The notes: generated by a model from the letters alone, not told the origin. 63,654 nucleotides of DNA from Lentilactobacillus kisonensis DSM 19906 = JCM 15041 (GCF_001434135.1 NZ_AZEB01000016.1:1-63654); one strand, 5' to 3'. Positions 42,028-51,356 are shown, numbered from the stretch's first letter. Program-made: numbers and translations.

Positions 42028-43256
42028 TTCAACTCACCCGCACTTTTTTGCACGCTTTCGGCCAGTTTGATAAAGGGTGCGTACATTAAAACATCTAGAG
42101 CAATTAAGCCGATTCCCAGTAACAATGAAATCCAATTACCATTTGTTCCTAAAAAGGCGATTAGGGGCCCCGGCGTGCCTGCTGGAACCGGATAAACAGC
42201 CGCAGGGAGCCAATGTAGCGCCAAAAGCATCGCGGCAATTGTCATATTAATGACGGGTACTAAGGTAAATGGTAATAGAAAAATCGGATTAAATAAGACT
42301 GGAATGCCAACCATCATGGCGTAATGGCTATTAAAAAGGGCCGGAAAGATTGACCACTTGGTGACGGTTCGACTGTTCGCCCGTTTTGAAAAAATCAAGA
42401 TCGCAATCATTAACGCCAACATCACGCCATTACCACCAAAGTTAGCAAAGCTGTGAAATAACGTGGTATCAGTATATGGGTGGGGAACATTCCAAGGTGA
42501 TCCAGCTTTTAAAGCATGATTTAAGTTGGCAATTGACGCCGGATCCGTGAAAGTCGGGCTGGCTGTAAACGGTCCTCCAATCCCTATCCAAGATAATAAT
42601 TCCGTTAACGCACCCATCATTAGGACAAAAGACAAGGAGTCACCAGACGTTGACGTAGGCCCACTAATCGCTAGAACTGAAAGAGATCCAGCGCGTCTTA
42701 ACTCGCTAATCAGCAAGTTCACACTCACTGCTAACGCAAAAATGAGGGTTAACCGCCACATTGTTTCCCACAAATCAGTCCGCCGATTTTTAAACGCACA
42801 CAAAATTCGACCACAAACATAGCCGACCAGCATCCCCACTAGTAGTCCTTCTGTCATTAAAGACGGATTAAAAGCAATTCTACCACCGCCTCGAGGTTGA
42901 AACGCAATCATCAAAAATGCTAGTAGTCCTATTAATCCCGCACTTGGTGAAGATTGCCGTCGATACACTTTAACGGTAAAGTAAGAAACGCCATAAGCGC
43001 CATACAAGCCAGCCATTCCAAGCGTACAGTGATAGATCGTCCCCATCAAAACTGAAAGTTCCCGATCGAAGGGAAGCCAATGCGTGACATTAAAAATTGT
43101 CGCAACATATCCACTGGCAGTCAAAAAGACAAACTTTAAGACCTCGGCTGAACTCCCCAGCAATATCACCGGGAATAACAATTGAAATGTTTGTTGCATC
43201 ACCTGGACGGCTTTACTGCGATATGCGCTAGCTGTTAGCATCAATAATCGATTCAT
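42024..43256 (-). CDS. PTS sugar transporter EIIC (cellobiose/lactose-type), orphan
   Basis: A 410-residue membrane protein of the EIIC superfamily with about ten segments. Family features: QTFQLLFPVILLGSSAEVL near 22, the re-entrant region GIGGPFTASPTFTDP near 240, GGNGVMLALMIAI and ILFNPIF-type loop VLFNPIFLLPFTLVPVIN near 325. No EIIA or EIIB gene is adjacent, so it must borrow them or have another role. It is followed, with a four-base overlap, by the DUF915 hydrolase. Confidence 0.82.
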   Translation of the reverse strand: MNRLLMLTASAYRSKAVQVMQQTFQLLFPVILLGSSAEVLKFVFLTASGYVATIFNVTHWLPFDRELSVLMGTIYHCTLGMAGLYGAYGVSYFTVKVYRRQSSPSAGLIGLLAFLMIAFQPRGGGRIAFNPSLMTEGLLVGMLVGYVCGRILCAFKNRRTDLWETMWRLTLIFALAVSVNLLISELRRAGSLSVLAISGPTSTSGDSLSFVLMMGALTELLSWIGIGGPFTASPTFTDPASIANLNHALKAGSPWNVPHPYTDTTLFHSFANFGGNGVMLALMIAILIFSKRANSRTVTKWSIFPALFNSHYAMMVGIPVLFNPIFLLPFTLVPVINMTIAAMLLALHWLPAAVYPVPAGTPGPLIAFLGTNGNWISLLLGIGLIALDVLMYAPFIKLAESVQKSAGELK

Positions 43257-43287
43257 TTTTTAAACCACCCTAATGAAGAGCAACTTT

Positions 43288-43992
43288 TTATTTATAAGTC
43301 ACCATCGGCTGATTGCGAGCCACATACTGGATCTTTGCCGTAGCCCCCAAATACTTTTCAATATTACCGGTCAACTCGTTCATCGCCCGCTCATGATTTT
43401 GCCGCCACTCTGGTTTCAAACATTCCGAATACATCAAAATATCAGTTGAATCCTCAGTCGTTTCAACGCGCTTGGCATCCCGCCAGGCCCAACAACGGCT
43501 CGTAACCCCAACATCGTCTCGGTAAATCACTTCGCCGGGCAGGGCCGGATCTTCCTCATCCTCGCCAATTGCGGTAAACGGCTCGCCACCCTTGGCAACT
43601 TCAAGGCTGATCCCACCCTGAATCTTCTGTAAATCAAGCGCACCGATTGGAAAACCCGTTCGCAACGAAACGGCATTGTAAATATCGACTAACGGGTCAA
43701 TACTTCTAACCGGATTACCCTTCTTTGCTCGTTTTAGCAAATTCTCAACGGCAAAACGGGCCCCCTTTTTAGTCTTAAACTTCTTAAAGGCCTCACGCCA
43801 TTCATGAATCAATGGATTGGCACTAATTGGCTCGTCTGGAATCAAGTCTTCAACACTGGCATTGGCCTCTGCAAGCATTTCCGGGGGGACCTGGCCTTTT
43901 TCATGATTATCTAGGTGATGAACGGTGATGACTGCGATCTTAACGTCTGGGAAAAGGTTCCAAAAACTAGGTTGCACAGTAAAGTTACTCAT
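43288..43992 (-). CDS. B3/B4 tRNA-binding domain protein
   Basis: A 234-residue soluble protein of the free-standing B3/4 family, named after the editing-site region of phenylalanyl-tRNA synthetase beta. Motifs ANPLIHEWREAFKKFKTKKGARFAVENLLKRAKKG near 60 and VDIYNAVSLRTGFPIGALDLQKIQG near 105 are typical. Proposed roles are trans-editing of mischarged tRNA, not proven here. Single gene, no clear partner. ATG start. Confidence 0.85.
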   Translation of the reverse strand: MSNFTVQPSFWNLFPDVKIAVITVHHLDNHEKGQVPPEMLAEANASVEDLIPDEPISANPLIHEWREAFKKFKTKKGARFAVENLLKRAKKGNPVRSIDPLVDIYNAVSLRTGFPIGALDLQKIQGGISLEVAKGGEPFTAIGEDEEDPALPGEVIYRDDVGVTSRCWAWRDAKRVETTEDSTDILMYSECLKPEWRQNHERAMNELTGNIEKYLGATAKIQYVARNQPMVTYK

Positions 43993-44143
43993 TGTTATTC
44001 CACCTCATCTAATTGAAAATGTTCGTTAATAATCCTAGTGTCATGGTAATCAATTTTGCCAGGAATAACAATCTATTTTGGGCATTCGGAAGAACTGTCA
44101 ATGAATAAGATTATATAGATTATATGGATTCTATTGAGTTTGA

Positions 44144-44824
44144 TTAAGCCTTTCTAATCAATTTTTTCAGATATTCCTTGGTAATTGTTGCCTGCAGGCG
44201 GGTTTGCTCGCTCTGACTTTTAGCAAGCTCCGGGTGAGCCTTTAGTCGATTACGAAATTGACTAGTAACCGCTCGCTTCATTTTTTGGCGTTCTTCAGCG
44301 CTTCTTAATTGATGTTTCACCTTTGTGATTTGCGATGGGGTAACTTCCGTCCAGTCCTGATTAACCATAAAAGTAATCGTTTGGTGTTTTACTTCGCCTT
44401 CATTTGTGCCGCCATAAAACAACCAACGAAGAAATTGATTGCGGTAATGATATTGTTGCTGTTGACGTCGTTTATATGCCTGCCGCTGGTTAGTCTGAAC
44501 AACCCTAACCGCATGATGTTTATCTAAAAAGGACTCCCGGTTACCATTCTTGTCTTTGTACACATAGGCCGTTTCGTGCGTTTGACCACGAGTAATCTTT
44601 TTTAAAATCATCAATTGATTTCCCTTGATATTGGCTACTGGCTCAATTTTTTGCTTGGTTACCTCAGTTGTAACCGTTGTTCCCCAGTGAACCTTTGTAT
44701 CGGCAATGACAAATCCTTGTAGAACTAAAGCAATGATTATAAAGCCGGCACCCAATAAGCGATGCTTTTTTAATAACCCAATTGCCCCAACAACCGCGAA
44801 AAGAATTCCAAAAATCAATCCCAT
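44144..44824 (-). CDS. DUF4811 protein of a drug-efflux operon
   Basis: 226 residues with two N-terminal membrane segments (about 2-15 and 21-36) followed by a basic, Gln/Arg-rich soluble part (AYKRRQQQQYHYRNQ). DUF4811 proteins follow DHA2 drug transporters in lactobacilli. AGGAG lies eight bases before ATG 44824, whose A overlaps the TAA of the transporter gene; the longer upstream frame is therefore rejected. Function unknown. Confidence 0.85.
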   Translation of the reverse strand: MGLIFGILFAVVGAIGLLKKHRLLGAGFIIIALVLQGFVIADTKVHWGTTVTTEVTKQKIEPVANIKGNQLMILKKITRGQTHETAYVYKDKNGNRESFLDKHHAVRVVQTNQRQAYKRRQQQQYHYRNQFLRWLFYGGTNEGEVKHQTITFMVNQDWTEVTPSQITKVKHQLRSAEERQKMKRAVTSQFRNRLKAHPELAKSQSEQTRLQATITKEYLKKLIRKA

Positions 44825-46227
44825 TATGCTTGCTCCTTTCCAGACCGAACACTGAGGTAAAAAGCCGGAATGACAGCAATTAGCGTCCCAATAATCGTCC
44901 ATACAAACGCGTGCGAATACGCGGTGTTCAATAACGTCGTCGTTGGAATACTGTCGCCAATTTGGCTTTGGATGACACTCGCCAAAAAGGCAGTTGCGAG
45001 CGCCCCACCAATATTTTGCGCCATTCGAGTTGCAACGGTTGCTTGAGAAATCAGCTCCTGAGGCAATCCAGTGTATGAATCTGCCATGATCGGAATGGTA
45101 ACCCCGCTGCGACTAATTCCCAAGAAAAATAAGGTCGCTAGGATTAACCAAACCGATGTTTTCGCGGTGAAGAACGCAAATGGCACGGTGGCAATTGCCG
45201 AAATCAGTAATGAACTCATCACAATCCACTTAGCCCCATAGCGATCCGTCAATCGACCCGCCAAAGCTCGTGAAACTAGCATGCCGGCTCCCTGAGCAAT
45301 CAGATAAATACCGGTCTCAATCACGCTAAGGTGCTGAATATTTTGCAGATAAAGGGGCAAAACGAACATCATTCCGTTAACCATTAAACCGGAAATAAAT
45401 AATAGGATCGTTGACGCAGAAAAAGTTTTATGACTAAACAATTTAATTGATAATAACGCTTTGTTTGGCTGCTTAAATGCATAAATAATATAGCCAATTA
45501 ATGAATCCAGCCCAACAAACGCCGGTAACAATACTTTCCAGGATTCAAATAAATTATCGGCACTATAATTGGTAATACTGATAATAATTCCCGAAAAGAT
45601 CAGGCTGATCAGCACAAACCCAGTCAAATCAAACGGCTTGCCCTTTGAAATTGGCTCAAAGGCCGGCAGGAAAAGAAGGGACATTGCTAATGCAACGGCA
45701 ATAATTGGCACGTTAATATAGAATAACCAATGCCAACTCCAATATTTAATTAAAAAGCCCCCAACCGTTGGCCCCAAGACTGGGGCAAATAACACCGGTA
45801 ATCCAAGAACTGCCATCATTTTGCCAAGTCCCTGGCCACCAGTTAACCTAACGCTTAATGTCGAAACAGCACTCATCAAGATTCCGCCACCAATGCCTTG
45901 AACAATCCGACCAATCAACAAAATTGGAATTGAATTAGCAGCTCCCGATAAAATCGAACCTGCCAGGAAAATGACCAACGCAAAAATTTGGATTTTTTTA
46001 CCAGAAAAAGCATCGATCAGCCACCCGGCAAAGGCTACGGTTAGTCCAAGCGCTAAAACGTACGCTGTCGTCACCCATTGCATTGTGTTGACAGTTGAAT
46101 GTAAATCATTAAGAATAGTGTTGATTCCAATGTTAGTCATCGTGGTGTCTAGCATTGCAACGAACGCGCCTAAAACCAAAATTAACGCTGATTTCATAAC
46201 TGAAGACTTTGTAGCTGTATTCGTCAT
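44824..46227 (-). CDS. DHA2-family multidrug MFS transporter
   Basis: A 467-residue, fourteen-segment EmrB/QacA-type exporter. Motif LDTTMTNIGINTILNDL (motif D1) is at residue 23, motif A as GWLIDAFSGKKIQIFAL near 63, GRIVQGIGGGILMSAVSTL (motif B region) near 107 and VLGPTVGGFLIKYWSWHWLFYINVP (motif C) near 155. It expels hydrophobic drugs or dyes with protons. Controlled by the divergent TetR gene through a palindrome at its promoter. Confidence 0.92.
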   Translation of the reverse strand: MTNTATKSSVMKSALILVLGAFVAMLDTTMTNIGINTILNDLHSTVNTMQWVTTAYVLALGLTVAFAGWLIDAFSGKKIQIFALVIFLAGSILSGAANSIPILLIGRIVQGIGGGILMSAVSTLSVRLTGGQGLGKMMAVLGLPVLFAPVLGPTVGGFLIKYWSWHWLFYINVPIIAVALAMSLLFLPAFEPISKGKPFDLTGFVLISLIFSGIIISITNYSADNLFESWKVLLPAFVGLDSLIGYIIYAFKQPNKALLSIKLFSHKTFSASTILLFISGLMVNGMMFVLPLYLQNIQHLSVIETGIYLIAQGAGMLVSRALAGRLTDRYGAKWIVMSSLLISAIATVPFAFFTAKTSVWLILATLFFLGISRSGVTIPIMADSYTGLPQELISQATVATRMAQNIGGALATAFLASVIQSQIGDSIPTTTLLNTAYSHAFVWTIIGTLIAVIPAFYLSVRSGKEQA

Positions 46228-46243
46228 TTCTTTCTCTCCTTTT

Positions 46244-46262
46244 AAGGTACTATTAGTACCTT
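46244..46262. promoter_or_regulatory. TetR-type operator AAGGTAC-N5-GTACCTT
   Basis: Perfect 7-5-7 palindrome in the divergent MFS/TetR region, just downstream of the MFS -10 box. Confidence 0.75.
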
Positions 46263-46266
46263 ATGA

Positions 46267-46294
46267 ATACTACTACATTTTTTCGGGGTGTCAA
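46267..46294 (-). promoter_or_regulatory. Promoter of the MFS-DUF4811 operon
   Basis: TTGACA (46289-46294), 16 bases, TAGTAT (46267-46272); the operator follows at +1. Confidence 0.75.
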
Positions 46295-46310
46295 CGGTTT
46301 GGAGGAAAAA

Positions 46311-46901
46311 ATGGAAAATAAAAAAAAGCGTCGCCGCGGCGAGACGCTTAAACAAGCAATTTTGGACGCTGCTTGGGATACTATGCAAGCAATTGGCTAC
46401 CAAAAGATGACGATGGACGACATTGCAAAGAAAGCGGAGACCAATAAAAATGCTATTTACCGCCGCTGGGACTCCAAACAGCAAATCATATTTGAGGTTG
46501 CCCGAGAAAAAATTCTTGATGCGGTCGATTTTAAAGCCCCGAATTCTGGCAGGGTGAGGGATGACCTCATTCAGATTTTAAGCCAACCCCTAGGGATCAT
46601 TCAGATGTTTGGGATCGATAATATCCGTGGGTATGCCAATGACACCTTGCCGCAAATTCATTTAACCGGCCACACCGCAATCCTAGATAATCAGTTTACA
46701 AAAGTTATCCAGTTAGCTTTGAGTCGTGGCTACGACCGGGGTGAACTCACCAAAGATGTCGCAGATGGCAGCCTCGAGATGAAGATCATCCCCGACCTAG
46801 TCATATTTGCAAGCCTGATGCTACGCAATACGATCACAAAAACTGACGTGAGTAACTGGGTCGATCAAATTATTCTGCCGATTTATGGTTATTCAAAATA
46901 G
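46311..46901 (+). CDS. TetR/AcrR-family regulator
   Basis: 196 residues. A helix-turn-helix in the first 60 residues (AILDAAWDTMQAIGYQKMTMDDIAKKAETNKNAIYRRW) and a ligand-binding C-domain. ATG 46311 has GGAGG five to six bases upstream. It diverges from the DHA2 exporter and the 7-5-7 palindrome between them is its likely operator, so drug binding probably derepresses the pump. The last G of its TAG is the first base of a 41-base perfect hairpin. Confidence 0.9.
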   Translation: MENKKKRRRGETLKQAILDAAWDTMQAIGYQKMTMDDIAKKAETNKNAIYRRWDSKQQIIFEVAREKILDAVDFKAPNSGRVRDDLIQILSQPLGIIQMFGIDNIRGYANDTLPQIHLTGHTAILDNQFTKVIQLALSRGYDRGELTKDVADGSLEMKIIPDLVIFASLMLRNTITKTDVSNWVDQIILPIYGYSK

Positions 46902-46941
46902 CACTTTCTAGTAATCATTAATAATGATTACTAGAAAGTGC
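46901..46941. terminator. Perfect 19-bp hairpin starting in the tetR-family stop codon
   Basis: GCACTTTCTAGTAATCATT, loop AAT, AATGATTACTAGAAAGTGC, without a T run. It may act as a terminator or message-protecting hairpin, or be a palindromic protein site. Confidence 0.6.
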
Positions 46942-46969
46942 CAACCGCATGCAATGGAAGGTGTCATGA

Positions 46970-47302
46970 TTGAATCAAAATAAAATCAATTTTTTAAGAC
47001 AAGCCATTTCCCTATTACTGATTGACAACGCAATCACTTACCGCTCCCAAGGAAAGCCACCAGTGTTTGTCATCCAAGTTACTCAAAAATCATCACTCGA
47101 TATGACCTATGCTGACCAAGGTGGTAATCTCTCGCCACTCTTAAAAATTTTCAACCTCCTCGGTCAATGTCAGGCCCAATTTTCAGCATCGCCCGTTTTC
47201 GGAGACCATCATAGGTTTGAATACTTTGTTATCCAGGTATCAGATATAGTACCAGTATGGGATAGTTCAAAATATACCGGCAAATTCAAAGGATTATCGT
47301 AG
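46970..47302 (+). CDS. Hypothetical protein of 110 residues
   Basis: Starts with TTG at 46970, six bases after AAGGTG. Soluble, no signal peptide, with FLRQAISLLLIDNAITYR, VFVIQVTQKS and FEYFVIQVSDIVPVW. I do not recognise a family. It lies alone between the TetR gene and the dehydrogenase gene. The alternative ATG four bases upstream gives only a five-codon frame. Confidence 0.5.
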   Translation: MNQNKINFLRQAISLLLIDNAITYRSQGKPPVFVIQVTQKSSLDMTYADQGGNLSPLLKIFNLLGQCQAQFSASPVFGDHHRFEYFVIQVSDIVPVWDSSKYTGKFKGLS

Positions 47303-47450
47303 CCCCAATATCAGGTGAGCTGTCTAGTCATTTGTCCACTAGGCACAACGGCGGATTTTTATTTGGCTATTCTAAAACGTAAACGGTTCCAATCATCACC
47401 AGTCATGCCCTATAATAAAGTTGGATGATATTAAAAAAAGGAGTGGGATT

Positions 47451-48425
47451 ATGGCTAAAGTATTAATTGCCGGGAGAATTCCTGAGCAGGCGTTAAACAT
47501 TTTAAAGGAAGCTCAATTAGACATTGATGTGTTTGATGACAGTGAGGCTTTAATTACTAAGGATGAACTAATCAAGCGGGTAGCGGATAAAGACTTCTTG
47601 ATTACGCCGCTCTCAACCCAAGTCGACAAGGACGTTATCAATAGCGCGCCAAATTTGAAGTTAATTGCTAACTATGGGGCTGGCTTTAATAACATCGATA
47701 CTGACCACGCCAAGACGAAGGGCATCCCCGTTACCAACACCCCTAAGGTCTCAACGACTTCAACTGCTGAAGTCGCTTGCGGATTAATGATCAGTTTAGC
47801 GCACCGAATTGTTGAAGGTGACAAATTAATGCGTAACGAAGGGTTCAGCGGCTGGGCACCCCTATTCTTCTTGGGCCATCAACTGGCCGGCAAAACGTTG
47901 GGTATCATTGGGATGGGACAAATTGGCCAGGCAGTTGCTAAACGGATGCACGCCTTTGACATGAACATCCTATACAGCCAACGCAAACCTCTTGATTCAA
48001 CTACTGAAGGGCAACTAGGCGCCAAATTTGCGACCGTCGATGAAGTCATTAAGAACGCCGACGTCTTGACATTACACGTTCCTGCTACCCCCGCCACCCA
48101 TCATATGATTGGCGCTGACCAATTCAAGGCAATGAAAGATAGTGCCATGCTCATCAATGCTTCTAGGGGACCAGTGATCGATGAAGCTGCCCTGTATGAA
48201 GCCCTTTTAAATCACGAAATTGCTGGTGCCGCTCTGGACGTCTACGAAAAGGAACCCCACGTTGATGATGGCTTCAAATCACTAAAGAACGTCATCTTGA
48301 CACCGCACATTGGCAATGCCACGGTAGAAGCCAGAGACGCCATGGCAGAAATTGTTGCCAAGAATACCGTTGCAATGAGCAATGGCGACAAGCCAAACTA
48401 CGTGGTAAATGGCGTAACGGATTAA
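47451..48425 (+). CDS. NAD-dependent D-2-hydroxyacid dehydrogenase
   Basis: A 324-residue Rossmann enzyme reducing 2-oxoacids to D-2-hydroxyacids. NAD loop GIIGMGQIGQAVAKRM near 150; catalytic Arg in NASRGPVIDEAAL near 235, Glu in ALDVYEKEP near 263 and His in LTPHIGNAT near 282. The GYGAGFNNIDTDHAKTKGIPVTNTP region places it near glyoxylate/hydroxypyruvate reductases rather than D-lactate dehydrogenase. ATG 47451 with GGAG seven bases upstream; a TATAAT box lies at 47411. A strong terminator follows. Confidence 0.92.
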   Translation: MAKVLIAGRIPEQALNILKEAQLDIDVFDDSEALITKDELIKRVADKDFLITPLSTQVDKDVINSAPNLKLIANYGAGFNNIDTDHAKTKGIPVTNTPKVSTTSTAEVACGLMISLAHRIVEGDKLMRNEGFSGWAPLFFLGHQLAGKTLGIIGMGQIGQAVAKRMHAFDMNILYSQRKPLDSTTEGQLGAKFATVDEVIKNADVLTLHVPATPATHHMIGADQFKAMKDSAMLINASRGPVIDEAALYEALLNHEIAGAALDVYEKEPHVDDGFKSLKNVILTPHIGNATVEARDAMAEIVAKNTVAMSNGDKPNYVVNGVTD

Positions 48426-48456
48426 GCAATAAAAAACGACTGATCCACAAAAGCCC

Positions 48457-48496
48457 ACCAGGGTTAACGTAACGTTAACTCTGGTGGGTTTTTAGT
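48457..48496. terminator. Strong terminator between the convergent dehydrogenase and DUF1836 genes
   Basis: AAAGCCCACCAGgGTTAACG, short loop, CGTTAACtCTGGTGGGTTTTT. Works for the dehydrogenase and, with weaker T run, for the opposite strand. Confidence 0.9.
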
Positions 48497-48506
48497 ATGG
48501 ATCGTA

Positions 48507-49016
48507 TTATTTTTTAACTTTTTTAGTTGAAGCTTCCGCCAATCTGGCCTTCGCTGCTAACCAAAATAGGATCGATTGAACCGCATCATACTGCATAATT
48601 GTCGACGTATCTGCTGACTCCAAATCCAAACTATTTAACGCCGATGGAACTGTGCCAGCTTTGGCAGCCTGCTCGTTAAACATTATCACAAAATGATTAT
48701 AGCCAACCTTAGGTGAATTGTCCGCTAAGATTGCCCTTAACCCCACTTTGATTTCGTTAAGTGTGAAAATATTTTTCAATAAGCCGACTACAATTGCCCC
48801 AGCTAACTGAGTCCGCCAATACTTCTTCTTAATTGGCGGCACAATAATATTGGCCTTGAAATAGTTATGCATCATTGTCTTAGTGATCTGACTGCCAATA
48901 ATCGGGCTTAAATACTGATTGGTAAGGGCCAACAATTGGTCTAAGTGCAAATCCAAGGTCGGGAGCTCATCCCACATTGGTAATCGAATTGATGTTGAAT
49001 TCTGCTTACTGGTCAC
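48507..49016 (-). CDS. DUF1836 protein
   Basis: 169 residues, cytosolic. The core LPMWDELPTLDLHLDQLLALTNQYL ... TKTMMHNYFKANIIVPPIKKKYWR is the DUF1836 signature, which looks like a winged helix; function unknown, perhaps a regulator. Start GTG 49016 after GGGGAAG. It follows degV by 15 bases, a pairing often seen in lactobacilli. Confidence 0.87.
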   Translation of the reverse strand: MTSKQNSTSIRLPMWDELPTLDLHLDQLLALTNQYLSPIIGSQITKTMMHNYFKANIIVPPIKKKYWRTQLAGAIVVGLLKNIFTLNEIKVGLRAILADNSPKVGYNHFVIMFNEQAAKAGTVPSALNSLDLESADTSTIMQYDAVQSILFWLAAKARLAEASTKKVKK

Positions 49017-49031
49017 GTTATCTTCCCCACT

Positions 49032-49901
49032 TTAATTAAGTTGGTCACCCACTTGAACGGCAATGCCAACAAGTCCCGGACCGGTATGGACCCCCAGTAC
49101 CGGGGAAACACTTCCTGTGTAGATTTTATCGTATGGAAACAAATGATGCAATTGTTCAGCAACTTTTTGCATCAGTGACTCGTCAGCGCCATTTACCACG
49201 GCTATCCGAACGCTTTGTGCTTCTTTGGCGGCTTCCGCGGCTAAATTCACCATTCTCAAAATCGCTTTCTGTTCTGTGCGGGCTTTAGTGATTGGAAAAT
49301 AAACGCCATCGGGGTCGCATGAGATCACTGGCTTAATTTTTAATAGTGATCCAACTAGCCCAGCCACCTTGCCAATTCGGCCGCCCGCACGTAAATATTT
49401 TAAGCTAGGAATGTAAAAGAAAATCCGACTTTTGGCAACGGCGGCGTTCAACCGGTCGATAATTTCAGCATAAGACTTACCCGCATCAATCAATTGCTCA
49501 GCATACACCGCAAACAAGCCACTACCAATCCCAATATTTTTGGTGTTAATAACTGCCATTTCAACCCCGGCATTTTCCTGGCTCACCTGGTTAAATAAGC
49601 TAAAGCTAACCGATAACTTCGCCGAAATCGTGATCCCAATGAAATGGTCAAATCCGCGTTCCTTTAAGGCGTCGATTTGTTCCTGAATGCTTCCCTGGGT
49701 TGGCGCAGAGGTTGTTGGCAATTCAGCTAACCCATCTAGTTTATCGTAAAACTCTGCGGGGGTGATATCCACGTTATCGCGATACTCCTTGCCCGCCATC
49801 GTAATCAACATGGGGGCAACCCCAATATTATCATACTTTTTCAATGTTTCTGGCGGGACATCTGAAGCAGAATCAACTAATAACGCAATTTTCTCAGGCA
49901 T
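49032..49901 (-). CDS. DegV-family fatty-acid-binding protein
   Basis: 289 residues, two domains. Fatty-acid-binding motifs: LLVDSASDVPPETLKKYD at the N-terminus, TSAPTQGSIQEQ near 80 and the C-terminal VLGVHTGPGLVGIAV. DegV/FakB proteins present fatty acids to the FakA kinase for phosphorylation and membrane use. Consensus site AGGAG before the ATG. A promoter with a GTAGTAT-N3-ATACTAC palindrome lies upstream. Confidence 0.92.
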   Translation of the reverse strand: MPEKIALLVDSASDVPPETLKKYDNIGVAPMLITMAGKEYRDNVDITPAEFYDKLDGLAELPTTSAPTQGSIQEQIDALKERGFDHFIGITISAKLSVSFSLFNQVSQENAGVEMAVINTKNIGIGSGLFAVYAEQLIDAGKSYAEIIDRLNAAVAKSRIFFYIPSLKYLRAGGRIGKVAGLVGSLLKIKPVISCDPDGVYFPITKARTEQKAILRMVNLAAEAAKEAQSVRIAVVNGADESLMQKVAEQLHHLFPYDKIYTGSVSPVLGVHTGPGLVGIAVQVGDQLN

Positions 49902-49945
49902 GTGACTTCTCCTTTTTATGGTACGTAGTTTTAAATACTATTTAT

Positions 49946-49976
49946 GTAGTATTCTATACTACGTTGGTGAGTTGTC
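49946..49976 (-). promoter_or_regulatory. degV promoter with operator palindrome
   Basis: TTGACA, 16 bases, TAGAAT on the minus strand; GTAGTAT-TCT-ATACTAC (49946-49962) covers the -10. A repressor of lipid or envelope genes is a plausible owner, but none is encoded here. Confidence 0.65.
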
Positions 49977-50039
49977 AATACCATTGACTGACAAAATATC
50001 CAAGATTAGTGTGAAATCTAACCTTGAATATTTTGGAAA

Positions 50040-50585
50040 TTATGATGTTAAATGTTGTGTAACCGCAGTTTTCAGAGCCTCAGAAGTCCGACGATAATCG
50101 CCATCCTCACCACCTCTGACGATTAACTGTGCCAAATAATTGGTCATCTTTTCAGCCAACCGTTGATCATTAATGTCGTAATCAGAGTACGATATTGCGA
50201 CTTTTAGTTGAAAAATATACTGCCCCAATTTGCCGAGAATCGATTTGTTTGATGCCGCGTTAACCCGAATCTGTCCCATTTTAATCAAATAGTGATTCAC
50301 ATATTTGGAATCGATGTCGGCTTGAGCCATCGTAAGCCGCAACCCTTCCTTGAATAACTCTGAAATGTGCTTTTGGTTTTTCGCATTCATGTCCACCAAG
50401 ACAATCGGTGAATAGGTGAGCTCGTTGATTAACACCACAATTTTCTTCCGATCAAAATTGAAATAATTGGCTGTCCACGAGAAGAATGGATAGTCGCCGC
50501 TTTCCTGTTTGCCAGCCTCCCTGTCACCAACCTTGGGTAATTTAGAAAAAATCGGCAAGGCCTTCTTTGTTGGATTAATAATCAT
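50040..50585 (-). CDS. DUF6933-like protein
   Basis: 181 residues, cytosolic. The stretch NYFNFDRKKIVVLINELTYSPIVLVDMNAKNQKHISELFKEGL resembles DUF6933 proteins of lactobacilli; function unknown. Start ATG 50585 after GGGGAG. It lies 15 bases after the SDR gene and is probably co-transcribed. Confidence 0.7.
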   Translation of the reverse strand: MIINPTKKALPIFSKLPKVGDREAGKQESGDYPFFSWTANYFNFDRKKIVVLINELTYSPIVLVDMNAKNQKHISELFKEGLRLTMAQADIDSKYVNHYLIKMGQIRVNAASNKSILGKLGQYIFQLKVAISYSDYDINDQRLAEKMTNYLAQLIVRGGEDGDYRRTSEALKTAVTQHLTS

Positions 50586-50600
50586 TTAGATTTTCTCCCC

Positions 50601-51356
50601 TTACCAAGGTAATGTCCCGCCACTTTCGGTGAACGTACCAGTCATCACATTCTTGGAATCCGTTGCTAGCTTCACGATTTGCTCAGCTCCTTCTGCTGGT
50701 GTCTGCATCCCTGCCGGAGTTGGTTCATTGAGGTTGCGGCCGCCAAATCCAGTCGCCGTCCAACCAGGATTAACTGAATTAACCGTCACGTTAGTCCCTG
50801 CCAATTCCTTCGCGAAACAAATCGTGGCAAAGTTAACCGCAGCTTTAGAGGCCTGATAGCCCAACGAATTAACGTTATAAAACTGGGACTGCGGGTCAGT
50901 AGCCAGCCCCAACGACCCCATATTACTCGAAAGATTGATAATCTTAGCGGACTTTGCTTTCTGCAGCAATGGTAGAAAAGCCTGAATCACGTCTATCAAG
51001 CCGAAAAAGTTAACGTCAAACTCCTTTCGCATGATAGCAGTCGAGAGTTTTGAAGCCTTCTCGTGATTGTCCAAGGCAATTCCTGCGTTGTTAATAAGGA
51101 TGTCCAGATGACCAAATTCATCGTCAATTTTCGTGGCAGCTTGGTCAATCCCTTGCTTGTCAGTCACATCCACGACAACCAAATCAACGACAAATCCTTG
51201 ACTTCTTAATCGATCAACTGCTCGTTGCCCTTTCTCAGCATTGCGAGCTCCAAGTAAAACATGCTGCCCAGCTTCACCAAGTTTGGTTGCCGTCTCAAAG
51301 CCAATTCCTTTGTCAGCACCCGTGATTAATGTCAAAAGCTGATTTCTATTTGCCAT
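50601..51356 (-). CDS. SDR-family NAD(P)-dependent oxidoreductase
   Basis: 251 residues. Cofactor loop TGADKGIG at the N-terminus, NNAG near 87, catalytic Ser in NLSSNMGSLG and the Tyr-Lys pair in GYQASKAAV near 155. The GWTATGFGG segment after it is like plant-type carbonyl reductases. Substrate unknown. I start at ATG 51356, nine bases after GGAG; the frame reaches back 114 bases with no ribosome site and through the terminator region of the next gene. Confidence 0.88.
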   Translation of the reverse strand: MANRNQLLTLITGADKGIGFETATKLGEAGQHVLLGARNAEKGQRAVDRLRSQGFVVDLVVVDVTDKQGIDQAATKIDDEFGHLDILINNAGIALDNHEKASKLSTAIMRKEFDVNFFGLIDVIQAFLPLLQKAKSAKIINLSSNMGSLGLATDPQSQFYNVNSLGYQASKAAVNFATICFAKELAGTNVTVNSVNPGWTATGFGGRNLNEPTPAGMQTPAEGAEQIVKLATDSKNVMTGTFTESGGTLPW

